From Planktotalea frisia (GTDB lineage Bacteria > Pseudomonadota > Alphaproteobacteria > Rhodobacterales > Rhodobacteraceae): a stretch of 37,932 nt of DNA. Positions 17,902-25,634 of the stretch are shown in pieces. The first letter of the stretch is position 1. Each line of letters opens with the position of its first letter. A program made the translations under genes and the position numbers. Below the pieces are notes generated by a model. It worked only from the letters and a program-made list of their open reading frames with translations, was not told the DNA's origin and made no database searches. The DNA lies in contig NZ_MLCB01000139.1 in the NCBI RefSeq assembly GCF_001890925.1, forward strand, positions 1-37,932. The letters run 5' to 3'.

Positions 17902-18287
17902 GTCCTATCCTTAATAATAATAAATAAAAGATAAAAGGTTGATGATTATGTAGTGTGACCACTTTCTGTGGATTAAACAGTTTTCCACAGAAGCTTGAAC
18001 ATGTTGAGGACTTAGAACTTGTCTCTTCATAATGTCTTGATATCATTAATAAGTGTTTTAAAATATATACTTACCCAGAATATTGATGTGGATAACCTAC
18101 TCACATTTGATGTGCAGTTTTAGAGATGCAAGAATTTTTTCTTCGCAAACTTATCCTCATCCACAGAGTAGGGATCGGTGTGCTTTTCCTTGGCGTGACG
18201 TGATATTCCCCAGCTTGCCAAGTCTCACCAAGTTGCCCAGTAATACTCCTTAACAAATCCTTCCCTTGATCCACGGACTTATCCACA
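17902..18287. other. oriC: Probable chromosomal replication origin (oriC)
   Basis: This is the only long gap without a gene. It contains six DnaA-box-like 9-mers. TTATCCACA is exact at 18087-18095 (minus) and 18279-18287 (plus). TTTTCCACA at 17981-17989 (plus) fits TTWTNCACA. One-mismatch copies are at 17967-17975 (minus), 18151-18159 and 18157-18165 (plus). The first two boxes face each other with 7-bp arms CTGTGGA/TCCACAG. An AT-rich stretch at about 18028-18070, and another at 17911-17940, could be the unwinding element. Neighbours (hemJ/rho on one side, maf on the other, parAB nearby) fit alphaproteobacterial origins. No GANTC site occurs in it. Confidence 0.82.
18279..18287 (+). promoter_or_regulatory. 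Perfect DnaA box touching the maf start codon
   Basis: TTATCCACA is an exact consensus DnaA box. Its last A is the first base of the maf ATG (18287), and it occupies the place where a ribosome-binding site would be. DnaA bound here could block expression of the maf operon. Confidence 0.7.
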
Positions 18288-18886
18288 TGACCGCTCCCCT
18301 TATTCTAGCGTCTGGTTCTGAAACGCGGCGCGAGATGCTGCAAAACGCAGGGCTTCAGATTGAAACGATCAAGCCGCGCGTTGACGAAGACATGATGCGC
18401 GACGCGATGTTGGCGGAAGAGGCAAAGCCGCGTGATATTGCCGATGCTCTTGCGGAAATGAAAGCGCGTAAGATTAGTGAGAAACATCCGGATCGCCTTG
18501 TTCTTGGTTGCGATCAAGTCCTCGATTTTCGTGGCACGCTTTATTCCAAGGCGCGAACCAGAGAAGAGGCCGTGCAACAATTGACCGAACTACGCGGTGC
18601 GCGACATTCATTGTTAAGTGCTGCGGTGCTTTATGAGGGCGGCAAACCGATTTGGCGTCACGTTGGAACAGCGCGCTTAACCACGCGTGTCTACTCCGAT
18701 GCGTTCATTCAGGATTATGTGACACGCAACTGGGAAGATGTGCGTCACTGCGTTGGCTGCTACAAACTTGAGGCTGAAGGCGTGCGTCTGTTCGCGCAGG
18801 TGGAGGGCAATCATTTCACCGTTCTTGGTCTTCCCCTGATCGAATTGGTCAATTACCTCACCCTCAAAGGGGAGCTACAGCAATGA
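18287..18886 (+). CDS. maf: Maf-like nucleoside triphosphate pyrophosphatase
   Basis: The 199-residue protein belongs to the Maf family, nucleotide pyrophosphatases acting on dTTP/UTP or modified nucleotides and linked to arrest of cell division or DNA repair. The hallmark [14 protein letters not shown] is at residues 5-18, [13 protein letters not shown] carries the catalytic Asp, and [26 protein letters not shown] follows. The sequence resembles the YceF side of the family, but subgroup and substrate are not certain. I choose ATG 18287. TTG 18266 in the same frame would add seven residues without homology. It starts the four-gene operon right of oriC and overlaps aroE as ATGA. Confidence 0.92.
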   Translation: MTAPLILASGSETRREMLQNAGLQIETIKPRVDEDMMRDAMLAEEAKPRDIADALAEMKARKISEKHPDRLVLGCDQVLDFRGTLYSKARTREEAVQQLTELRGARHSLLSAAVLYEGGKPIWRHVGTARLTTRVYSDAFIQDYVTRNWEDVRHCVGCYKLEAEGVRLFAQVEGNHFTVLGLPLIELVNYLTLKGELQQ

Positions 18887-19716
18887 GAGAGCAGAAAATT
18901 CCATTGGCGGGTGTGATTGGTCATCCGATTGCGCACTCGAGGTCGCCGCAGCTACATGGGCATTGGTTACGCAAATATGCGATCAAAGGGCACTACATCC
19001 CGATGGATATCGCGCCGCAAGATCTTGAAAGCACTATTCAGATGTTGCCGAAGATGGGGTTTGTCGGGTTGAACGTCACGCTCCCCCATAAAGAAGCGGT
19101 GTTGGAGCTTGCTGATCTTGTCACAGATCGGGCCAAACTCATCGGCGCTGCGAATACGCTTATTTTCCGTAAAGACGGAAAAATTCATGCGGATAATACG
19201 GACGGATACGGGTTTATGCAGAATTTGCTGCAAAGCGCGCCTAAGTGGAACCCGCGAGCAGGCCCCGCAATGGTACTGGGTGCAGGTGGCGCTGCGCGTG
19301 CGGTTCTTGCGTCGTTCATTGATATTGGCGTGCCGGAAATTTTGCTTACCAATCGAACGCGTGAACGTGCGGAGCAACTCAAGGCAGATTTCGGCGACAA
19401 GATTACTGTCGTGGATTGGGTACAAGCCGGTAATGCGATGGAGGGGGTGAATGCTGTGATCAACACCACCTCGCTCGGCATGGTCGGCAAGCCTGAGATG
19501 CGCGTACCTTTGGACGCACTTGCGCCCGGAATGTTGGTGAGTGATCTGGTCTACACACCCCTGCAAACCAAACTTTTGCGCGCGGCTACGGATGCGGGCG
19601 CGACGGCGGTTGATGGTTTAGGTATGCTTTTGCATCAAGCTGCGCCAGGTTTTGAGCGTTGGTTCAAAGTGAAGCCTGAAGTGGACGATGAACTTCGCGC
19701 GGTTGTGTTGCGATGA
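18883..19716 (+). CDS. aroE: Shikimate dehydrogenase (NADP+)
   Basis: The 277-residue enzyme reduces 3-dehydroshikimate to shikimate in aromatic amino-acid synthesis. The substrate-binding signature [20 protein letters not shown] starts near residue 10, the catalytic region NVTLPHKE is at about 64-71, and the NADP-binding loop GAGGAARAV with [10 protein letters not shown] follows. GLGMLLHQA near the end is also conserved. Length is typical. GGGGAG lies upstream of the ATG. The gene overlaps maf (18883-18886) and coaE (19713-19716) by 4 bp each. Confidence 0.96.
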   Translation: MREQKIPLAGVIGHPIAHSRSPQLHGHWLRKYAIKGHYIPMDIAPQDLESTIQMLPKMGFVGLNVTLPHKEAVLELADLVTDRAKLIGAANTLIFRKDGKIHADNTDGYGFMQNLLQSAPKWNPRAGPAMVLGAGGAARAVLASFIDIGVPEILLTNRTRERAEQLKADFGDKITVVDWVQAGNAMEGVNAVINTTSLGMVGKPEMRVPLDALAPGMLVSDLVYTPLQTKLLRAATDAGATAVDGLGMLLHQAAPGFERWFKVKPEVDDELRAVVLR

Positions 19717-20306
19717 ATTTTAAGTTGGGTCTGACGGGCTCCATCGGGATGGGCAAATCGACAACTGCGCAAATGTTCGCGGATGCAGGTTGCGATGTTT
19801 GGGACGCGGATGCGGCTGTGCACCGGCTCTATGCAATAGGTGGCGCTGCGGTTGCACCGATGAAAGCTTTGTTGCCTGAGGTGATTATTGATGACGCTGT
19901 TTCACGTGACGCTCTGCGAGAGGTAATTCAAGCAGACCCAAGCATTCTGAAACATATTGAACAGATCGTTCATCCTTTAGTTGGGCAAGATCGTGCGGTA
20001 TTCATCGCTAACTCTAAGCAAGATATCTTGGTGTTCGATATCCCCATTTTGTTCGAAACTGGTGGCAATAAAACAATGGATGCAGTTGCGTGCGTAAGTG
20101 TTGATGCAGCCACCCAGCGTGCACGCGTTCTAGCGCGTGGTACTATGAGTGAAGCGCAGTTTGAGCAAATCTTAGCCAAGCAAATGCCCATTGAAGAAAA
20201 GCGCGCGCTTAGTGATTATGTGATCGAAACCGATACGCTGGAGCATGCGAAAACGCAGGTCGAAGCGATAGTGAGAGACATCAAAGGGAAGCTGCAAAAT
20301 GCGTGA
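19713..20306 (+). CDS. coaE: Dephospho-CoA kinase
   Basis: The 197-residue kinase performs the last step of coenzyme A synthesis, phosphorylating the 3'-OH of dephospho-CoA. The P-loop GLTGSIGMGKST has Lys at residue 15, followed by DAGCDVWDADAAVHRLY, the dephospho-CoA site. The lid region contains QRARVLARGTMSEAQFEQILAKQ, and the end has DYVIETD. Length is standard. It overlaps aroE by 4 bp and dnaQ by 8 bp. A degenerate parS-like motif lies at 19898-19913. Confidence 0.96.
   Translation: MNFKLGLTGSIGMGKSTTAQMFADAGCDVWDADAAVHRLYAIGGAAVAPMKALLPEVIIDDAVSRDALREVIQADPSILKHIEQIVHPLVGQDRAVFIANSKQDILVFDIPILFETGGNKTMDAVACVSVDAATQRARVLARGTMSEAQFEQILAKQMPIEEKRALSDYVIETDTLEHAKTQVEAIVRDIKGKLQNA
19898..19913. 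promoter_or_regulatory. Degenerate parS-like motif in coaE
   Basis: TGTTTCACGTGACGCT agrees with the parS consensus at 13 of 16 positions, including the left half and the central CACGTGA. It is the only such motif right of the origin in this window. ParB binding would be weak if it occurs. Confidence 0.3.
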
Positions 20307-20988
20307 GCTGGTTCTGGACACCGAGACGACAGGCTTTGATCCGCAACAAGGCGATCGCATCGTTGAGATTGGCGCGGTTGAGTTGATCAATCAGATGCCA
20401 ACGGGGCGTACCTATCACCAATACATTAACCCAGAGCGTGCCATGCCGAATGAGGCTTTTGAAGTGCATGGTTTGGGCGACGATTTTCTGCGCGATAAAC
20501 CCGTATTCAAACAGATCGCTCAGGAGTTTCTAGATTTCGTTGGCACAGACAAGATGGTCATCCACAATGCTACGTTCGATATGAAATTTCTGAATGCAGA
20601 GCTTGGTTGGTTGAATTTGCCACAATTGCCGTGGGAACAAGCGCTCGACACGCTCGCAATCGCGCGCAAGAAATTTCCGGGCTCGCCTGCTTCTCTTGAT
20701 GCTCTGTGTCGTAGGTTCAATATCGATAATTCGAACCGTACTTTGCACGGCGCTTTGCTCGATTCTGAAATTCTAGCGGAAGTGTATTTAGAGCTGTTAG
20801 GCGGACGTCAGCCCGGCCTCGTGCTTGCCAATTCTGGCGGTGGCGCGAATGGCGGTTCTGAGGAAACGTGGCGTGCATCCAAGCGTCCCTCCCCGCTTCC
20901 GCCTCGGATTACCGAGGAAGAAACCAAAGCGCATGCCACCTTTGTTGAAAAACTTGGGGAAGATGCGCTTTGGTCTAAGCTTACTTAG
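20299..20988 (+). CDS. dnaQ: DNA polymerase III epsilon subunit (3'-5' exonuclease)
   Basis: The 229-residue protein is the proofreading exonuclease of the replicative polymerase. ExoI is at residues 6-12 (LDTETTG, with D7 and E9), ExoII is HNATFDMKFLN near 93-103, and the ExoIII region is HGALLDSEILAEVY near 151-164. The C-terminal tail (SEETWRASKRP onward) corresponds to the flexible segment that binds the polymerase subunit. AGGGAAG lies upstream of ATG 20299, within the end of coaE. It closes the maf-aroE-coaE-dnaQ operon and is convergent with secB, 9 nt away. Confidence 0.95.
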   Translation: MRELVLDTETTGFDPQQGDRIVEIGAVELINQMPTGRTYHQYINPERAMPNEAFEVHGLGDDFLRDKPVFKQIAQEFLDFVGTDKMVIHNATFDMKFLNAELGWLNLPQLPWEQALDTLAIARKKFPGSPASLDALCRRFNIDNSNRTLHGALLDSEILAEVYLELLGGRQPGLVLANSGGGANGGSEETWRASKRPSPLPPRITEEETKAHATFVEKLGEDALWSKLT

Positions 20989-20997
20989 TTAGGCAGT

Positions 20998-21498
20998 TTA
21001 ATTAGGCTGGGCTTGCGCCGCTGCGTCTGCCTGACGACGTGCAATTTCGTTTCGGTAAAGCGATACGAAATCGATGTTCTCAAGGTTGAGAGGCGGGAAG
21101 CCACCATCGCGTGTCACGTCTGATACGATGCGACGCACAAACGGGAATGTCATGCGTGGGCACTCGATCAACAAGAACGGGTGCATCTGGTCTTCTGGCA
21201 CACCTTCAATGTGGAAAACGCCAGCGTACTCAAGCTCAAGCAAGAACAACTGCTGATCTGTGTCTTTCACCTTGGATGTGATGTTCACTTTGGTGATGAC
21301 TTCAAACTGATGCTCGGCTGTACGCTTTTTCGCGTCCAAGTTCACCTGAACCTGCACATCAGGGTTCACTTCGCCCTGAATGCCCTTTTGCGCCAGAATG
21401 TTTTCAAACGACATATCGCGAATATACTGCGCGAGGATGTTCATTTTGATCTGCGCCGCCTCTGGGGCTGCTGCCTCTGGTGTTTCGTTCTCAGCCAT
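20998..21498 (-). CDS. secB: Protein-export chaperone SecB
   Basis: The 166-residue acidic cytoplasmic chaperone forms a tetramer that holds preproteins unfolded and hands them to SecA. Characteristic segments are AQYIRDMSFENILAQKG (about 28-44), HQFEVITKVNITSK, LELEYAGVFHIEGVPEDQMHPFLLIECPRMTFPFVRRIVSDVTRDGGFPPLNLENIDF. Length is normal for alphaproteobacteria. ACCGGAG precedes the ATG. Its place next to dnaQ-coaE-aroE near the origin is common in this class. fxsA lies 58 nt upstream on the same strand. Confidence 0.97.
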   Translation of the reverse strand: MAENETPEAAAPEAAQIKMNILAQYIRDMSFENILAQKGIQGEVNPDVQVQVNLDAKKRTAEHQFEVITKVNITSKVKDTDQQLFLLELEYAGVFHIEGVPEDQMHPFLLIECPRMTFPFVRRIVSDVTRDGGFPPLNLENIDFVSLYRNEIARRQADAAAQAQPN

Positions 21499-21556
21499 TG
21501 AAATTCTCCGGTAAAATGTCAGTTAGCGCAGTGCTTAACAGCAAGCGGCGAGGGTC

Positions 21557-22030
21557 TCAATGCTTTGTCCATCCGGAAGGGGGCGCATTTGGATCTCGCG
21601 GCACTTCTTCGAATTCACCATCGATAATGTTGGGATCTTGCCGCGCACGCGGTTGCGCTTGGCCGCCCATATCAAAGGTCTGAACTTTGATGCGTGACTT
21701 TAGGTAACGAAACACGGCGGATCGCACAGCCGGAACCAGCAGCGCAAAGCCGACAGCATCCGTAAAGAAGCCAGGTGTGAGCAAAAGTGCGCCGGACACC
21801 AAAATCATCGCCCCATGCGCGAGCGGTTCGGACGGATCAGAGAGCGTTCCGAAGGACTGGCGCAGGTTGTTCATGGCCAAAGCACCCTGCGTGCGGACCA
21901 AAAATGTGCCGATCACTGCCGTTAAAATGACGATTCCCAAAGTTGACCAGAGGCCAATCGCCCCACCGATTTGAATAAATAGTGCGATTTCGATCAATGG
22001 GACCGATAAAAACGCCAAAAATAACCACAT
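21557..22030 (-). CDS. fxsA: FxsA family membrane protein
   Basis: The 157-residue protein opens with MWLFLAFLSVPLIEIALFIQIG, the FxsA family start, followed by a second helix (TLGIVILTAVIGTFLVRTQG) and a third/fourth hydrophobic region (HGAMILVSGALLLTPGFFTDAVGFALLVPAVR). FxsA of E. coli reduces exclusion of phage T7 by F plasmids when overproduced. Its normal role is unknown. I start at ATG 22030. An upstream in-frame ATG at 22090 adds a charged, non-homologous stretch. GGAGAAGCGG lies before 22030. The hydrophilic tail carries many Pro and Glu. Confidence 0.87.
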   Translation of the reverse strand: MWLFLAFLSVPLIEIALFIQIGGAIGLWSTLGIVILTAVIGTFLVRTQGALAMNNLRQSFGTLSDPSEPLAHGAMILVSGALLLTPGFFTDAVGFALLVPAVRSAVFRYLKSRIKVQTFDMGGQAQPRARQDPNIIDGEFEEVPRDPNAPPSGWTKH

Positions 22031-22136
22031 CTTTCCGCTTCTCCTGTGACTTGCGGGCACAGTGGACTTGACCACCGCCCTTGCGTACATAAGTCCTCAA
22101 GTAACGTGTTGCTATGCTTGAGAGGACGACACCTTC

Positions 22137-22802
22137 ATGAATTCGCCCATTATCCAACTTTTAGTACTTGCCGGCATCGCAGTTTTCCTAATTTTGCGGC
22201 TTAAAAATGTGCTTGGCACGCGGGAAGGCTTTGAAAAGCCACCAGCGCCAGCGCCAGCGCCAGCGCCCTCAGCGCGTAAACGCCCTGAGTTCGAAGTGAT
22301 CGAAGGCGGTCCTGACCTCGATATCGCGGATCATACAGAGGGGATGCCGGAGGCGGCAGAAGCTTTGGCCAAGATGAAAGCGGCAGAGCCTTCTTTCGGC
22401 GTGTCCGATTTTCTTGGCGGTGCGCGCGGCGCTTACGAAATGATCCTCATGGGGTTCGAGCGTGGCGATCTGGCCGACATCAAGCCGTTTCTTGACGATG
22501 ATGTTTACGCAAGCTTTGCCGAAGTGGTTGAGCTGCGCGAAAAGCAAGGTCTGACAGTCGAAGCGTCTTTCGTTGGTATTCGTGAAATGTCTTTGGCCGA
22601 TGCCACCTTCGATGACGAAAGCGGTATTGGTGAAGTTTCGGTGAAGTTCATTGGTGAGATGACATCAGTGGTGCGTGACAACGCCGGAGAGATCGTTGAA
22701 GGCGATGCGAAAAAGATCAAACGTCAGAAAGATGTTTGGACCTTCGCGCGCAAGATGGGTGCAGATGATCCGAACTGGCAACTCGTTGCCACTGGCGAAT
22801 GA
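22137..22802 (+). CDS. timA: Tim44/TimA-type membrane-anchored protein
   Basis: The 221-residue protein has one N-terminal membrane helix (IIQLLVLAGIAVFLILRL, residues about 5-22), a Pro-Ala linker (APAPAPAP near 36-43) and a C-terminal Tim44-like domain (from about 90: GAYEMILMGFERGDLADIKPFLDDDVYASFAEV to the end DVWTFARKMGADDPNWQLVATG). This is the alphaproteobacterial relative of mitochondrial Tim44. Its bacterial role is poorly known, perhaps in membrane protein handling. It is divergent from fxsA and overlaps mltA as ATGA (22799-22802). Confidence 0.85.
   Translation: MNSPIIQLLVLAGIAVFLILRLKNVLGTREGFEKPPAPAPAPAPSARKRPEFEVIEGGPDLDIADHTEGMPEAAEALAKMKAAEPSFGVSDFLGGARGAYEMILMGFERGDLADIKPFLDDDVYASFAEVVELREKQGLTVEASFVGIREMSLADATFDDESGIGEVSVKFIGEMTSVVRDNAGEIVEGDAKKIKRQKDVWTFARKMGADDPNWQLVATGE
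22242..22265 (+). repeat. Four tandem copies of CCAGCG in timA
   Basis: The hexamer CCAGCG is repeated four times without error and encodes the Pro-Ala linker between the membrane anchor and the Tim44-like domain. Copy number could vary between strains without frameshift because the unit is six bases. Confidence 0.85.
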
Positions 22803-23836
22803 TCCGTGCCCTTAGGGCATTACTTTTTGCAGGGGGCGTTTTAATGAGCGCCTCCGCACAGGCGGAAACTGTCTACTCGATCCTCGATTTCGACGATTTA
22901 GACGGCTGGGCCGAAGACGATCACCAAGCAGCGCTAGATGTGTTTCGCTCGACCTGTCGTGATATGAAAACCCCTGATTGGAAAACGCTGTGCCGTGCGG
23001 CGCAAGATCAACAAAATGCGCGCGCGTTTTTCGAGCTTTTCTTTCGTCCGTTGCTGATTGAAGACGGCAAGGACATGATGTTTACGGGCTATTTTGAACC
23101 TGAACTTGATGGTTCACGCACCAAGACTGCGCGCTACAAATACCCAATTTACGCGATGCCAAGAGATGCCAAGACAGCGGGTCAATGGTACACGCGTCGT
23201 CAAATTCTCGAAGATGGGGTGATGGACGGTCTCAACCTTGAGATTTGTTACGTCGATGATCCGGTCGAATTATTCTTCCTGCAGATCCAAGGATCTGGTC
23301 GCGTGCGTCTGCCCGACGGTAGCTTCCTGCGCGTTGGCTTTGGTGGTTCGAACCGTCACAACTATCGCTCTATCGGGCAAGAAATGGTGCGGCGTGGGAT
23401 TTATCAATCACATCAGGTCTCTGCCGAAGTGATCAAAAACTGGGTGCGACGTAATCCCGAAGAGGGCAGAGAACTGCTCTTTCACAACCCATCTTACGTG
23501 TTTTTCCGCGAAGTGAGCGAAGTGCCTGCGGACAAGGGTCCGCTGGGTGCGATGAACCGCTCTATCACGACGATGCGTTCGATTGCGGTTGATCCGAAAT
23601 TCACCCCGCTTGGTGCGCCTGTTTGGATTGAGAAAGATGGTAAATCACCGCTGCGTCGTTTGATGGTCGCACAAGACACCGGATCAGCGATTAAGGGCGC
23701 GCAGCGTGCTGACGTGTTTTTTGGAACCGGTGATCAAGCAGGCAAGGAAGCAGGTCGTTTGCGTGATCCGGGCCGCATGGTTGTGCTGATGCCGATCCAG
23801 CGTGCTTACGCTTATCTGCCTGAGAACGTCCAGTAA
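22799..23836 (+). CDS. mltA: Membrane-bound lytic murein transglycosylase A
   Basis: The 345-residue protein has a signal peptide (RALRALLFAGGVLMSASAQA, cleavage near residue 23, no lipobox Cys) and then the MltA domain. MltA cleaves the glycan strand of peptidoglycan to 1,6-anhydroMurNAc ends in the periplasm. Seen motifs are MFTGYFEPELDGS, the stretch VELFFLQIQGSGRVRLPDG, NRHNYRSIGQEM, and the C-terminal 3D domain with RSIAVDPKFTPLGAPVWI and VAQDTGSAIKGAQRADVFFGTG, which holds the conserved Asp residues. Length is usual. It overlaps timA by 4 bp and is followed 1 nt later by the Smr gene. Confidence 0.95.
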   Translation: MIRALRALLFAGGVLMSASAQAETVYSILDFDDLDGWAEDDHQAALDVFRSTCRDMKTPDWKTLCRAAQDQQNARAFFELFFRPLLIEDGKDMMFTGYFEPELDGSRTKTARYKYPIYAMPRDAKTAGQWYTRRQILEDGVMDGLNLEICYVDDPVELFFLQIQGSGRVRLPDGSFLRVGFGGSNRHNYRSIGQEMVRRGIYQSHQVSAEVIKNWVRRNPEEGRELLFHNPSYVFFREVSEVPADKGPLGAMNRSITTMRSIAVDPKFTPLGAPVWIEKDGKSPLRRLMVAQDTGSAIKGAQRADVFFGTGDQAGKEAGRLRDPGRMVVLMPIQRAYAYLPENVQ

Positions 23837-23837
23837 G

Positions 23838-24425
23838 ATGAGCCGCCGCCGTGTGAAGCCAGACGAGCTTGATCTGTGGAATCAAGTGGCGCGCACGACA
23901 GAACGGTTAACGCCGCCGAAACGCTCGATTATCGTCGATGCGCCGCTGCAAGAGAAACCACCAAAGCGCGAAGCAAAGTCAATTGCGCCGTTCAAATTAG
24001 GCGCGCTTCCAACCGCGACCCGTGAAATGCGTGATGTTTTGCCTGCGCTTAGCGAACGTTTGCGCGCGGCACCTGTGCAAATGGACGCGAAGTCCTACAA
24101 GACAATGCAGCGCGGAAAACTCAAACCCGAAGGGCGCATCGATCTGCATGGCATGACCGTCGCGCAAGCGCATCCAGCGCTTATTTCGTTCATCATGTCC
24201 GCGCAATCATCGGGCAAAAGGTTGGTTCTGGTGATCACTGGTAAGGGTGGTAAGCGCGAAGAGCTTGGCGCAATTGCCCCACAACGTATGGGGGCTTTGA
24301 AGCGGCAAGTGCCGCTATGGTTAACTATGGCGCCTGTTTCAACGGCTGTTCTGCAAGTGACTGAAAGTCATATCCGTCATGGTGGGGCAGGGGCCTATTA
24401 CGTTTACTTACGCCGCGCTCGGTAG
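23838..24425 (+). CDS. Smr domain protein
   Basis: The 195-residue protein has a basic, disordered N-terminal half and a C-terminal Smr domain. Landmarks of the domain are GRIDLHGMTVAQAHPAL (about 98-114), LVLVITGKGGK (about 131-141) and HIRHGGAGAYYVYLRR at the end. Smr domains in other proteins nick or bind nucleic acid. The cellular role of this stand-alone form is not established. I start at ATG 23838, one base after the mltA stop. A TTG at 23802 lies within mltA. Its last 18 bp overlap the 3' end of the convergent MFS gene. Confidence 0.88.
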   Translation: MSRRRVKPDELDLWNQVARTTERLTPPKRSIIVDAPLQEKPPKREAKSIAPFKLGALPTATREMRDVLPALSERLRAAPVQMDAKSYKTMQRGKLKPEGRIDLHGMTVAQAHPALISFIMSAQSSGKRLVLVITGKGGKREELGAIAPQRMGALKRQVPLWLTMAPVSTAVLQVTESHIRHGGAGAYYVYLRRAR

Positions 24426-25628
24426 CAATTTGCGCGATGTGGATATCCCGATCCAGATTGAGAGGGACGTCAGCACAAAGTAAACAGCGACCCAGATGTA
24501 TTGCGATGCAATTCCAATGCCAAAGTCGATCAATATGCCTGTGAGGCCCGGCCCAATCGCTGATCCTAGCACCATAACTGCTGCTGCCACTGCTTTGATT
24601 GCACCCAGATGGGCGGTTCCGTAAAATTCGGCCCAAAAGGCAGCGATTAACGTCGCTTGCGCCCCTGCGGTGAGGGCTAGAAAGAAGAAACCCCAGCCAA
24701 GCCCCAACATGTGCGTCGCGAAAATCACGAAGGCTGCAACCATTGGCAATTGGTGAAATGGCAACAGCTTTGCAGTGCCCAAGCGATCGACCAACGCCCC
24801 CGTCGCGATCATTGCGATGACGGTCACGGCGGTAAAAAACGGGAAGTAGCTGACCATTTGCAGCGTGCTGATACCGACCACAGTCGCGTAGTGCACCTGA
24901 TGAAAGAAAAATGCGGTGTTAAAGGCGGATGGTCCAAGGATTGCGGGCACCATGAGCCAGAACAGTGGATGATGCAGCATGTCTTTGCGGCTCCAGTGCA
25001 GGCCGCTCATTCCAAGGCTGTCGCTGCTTTGCGCCATAGATGCAGGTGTGCGTTCTTTTGACAGAAGGGTCATCAAAAGCGGCACACCAAGCAAAGCGAT
25101 ACCAGCGCAGAGCAACCAAATCACATGCCAATCGAGTAAGGCCATCAGCGCGACAACTGCTATGGGTAGGAAAGCTTGGCCCATAGAAAACCCCAAAGCG
25201 GCAATCGACAAAGCGCGCCCGCGCGTTGCAACAAACCAACGCGCCATGGCAACGGCGGCGATATGGCTCATCATGCCTTGACCCGTCAGGCGCAGCGCGA
25301 AAATCACCAAAGGAAGCGCCCAAAGCCAAGGGTTCACCGCCATCGCAACACAAGCAAGCGCCAATGCAATCAGGCTGATTGCGCCCAAAGTGCGCACACG
25401 AAAAATGTCAGCTTGCCGACCTGCCCAGACCATCACAATCGCAGAAGCGGTGGTTCCGACCGTATACATCGTCCCCCAGCCACCATGGCTGAGGTTGAAT
25501 GCGCTTTGAATATCAGCAGCGAACAACGCGATGAAAAAGGTCTGCCCGAAACTGGAAAGACAGGTCAAAAGCACGCCCGCGCTTAACCATCTGGCATTGT
25601 CGTGCAGATAGTCGCTTAGCGTCCTCAC
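24408..25628 (-). CDS. MFS transporter, substrate unknown
   Basis: The 406-residue protein shows 12 hydrophobic helices in two six-helix halves, with the first around residues 15-37 and a charged central loop (SKERTPASMAQSSDSLGMSG, about 190-209). The loop GRQADIFRVRTLG between helices 2 and 3 fits the MFS A-motif in degraded form. It starts with GTG 25628, 6 nt after the hslU stop, so it may be read through from hslVU. Base and amino-acid style match its neighbours. Its substrate cannot be named. Relatives are usually annotated as sugar-phosphate, nitrate or drug carriers, none of which is supported here. Confidence 0.82.
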   Translation of the reverse strand: MRTLSDYLHDNARWLSAGVLLTCLSSFGQTFFIALFAADIQSAFNLSHGGWGTMYTVGTTASAIVMVWAGRQADIFRVRTLGAISLIALALACVAMAVNPWLWALPLVIFALRLTGQGMMSHIAAVAMARWFVATRGRALSIAALGFSMGQAFLPIAVVALMALLDWHVIWLLCAGIALLGVPLLMTLLSKERTPASMAQSSDSLGMSGLHWSRKDMLHHPLFWLMVPAILGPSAFNTAFFFHQVHYATVVGISTLQMVSYFPFFTAVTVIAMIATGALVDRLGTAKLLPFHQLPMVAAFVIFATHMLGLGWGFFFLALTAGAQATLIAAFWAEFYGTAHLGAIKAVAAAVMVLGSAIGPGLTGILIDFGIGIASQYIWVAVYFVLTSLSIWIGISTSRKLLPSAA

Positions 25629-25634
25629 GCGCGT

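Noticed and set aside
18046-18061. CtrA-like box TTAA-N8-TTAA in oriC
   Set aside because: The spacing is 8 rather than the required 7, and such AT-rich words are expected by chance in this stretch. CtrA is also not known to control replication in Rhodobacterales.
18190-18221. CTTGGC / GCCAAG inverted repeat as a terminator or hairpin in oriC
   Set aside because: Arms are only 6 bp, the loop is 20 nt, and no T-tract follows.
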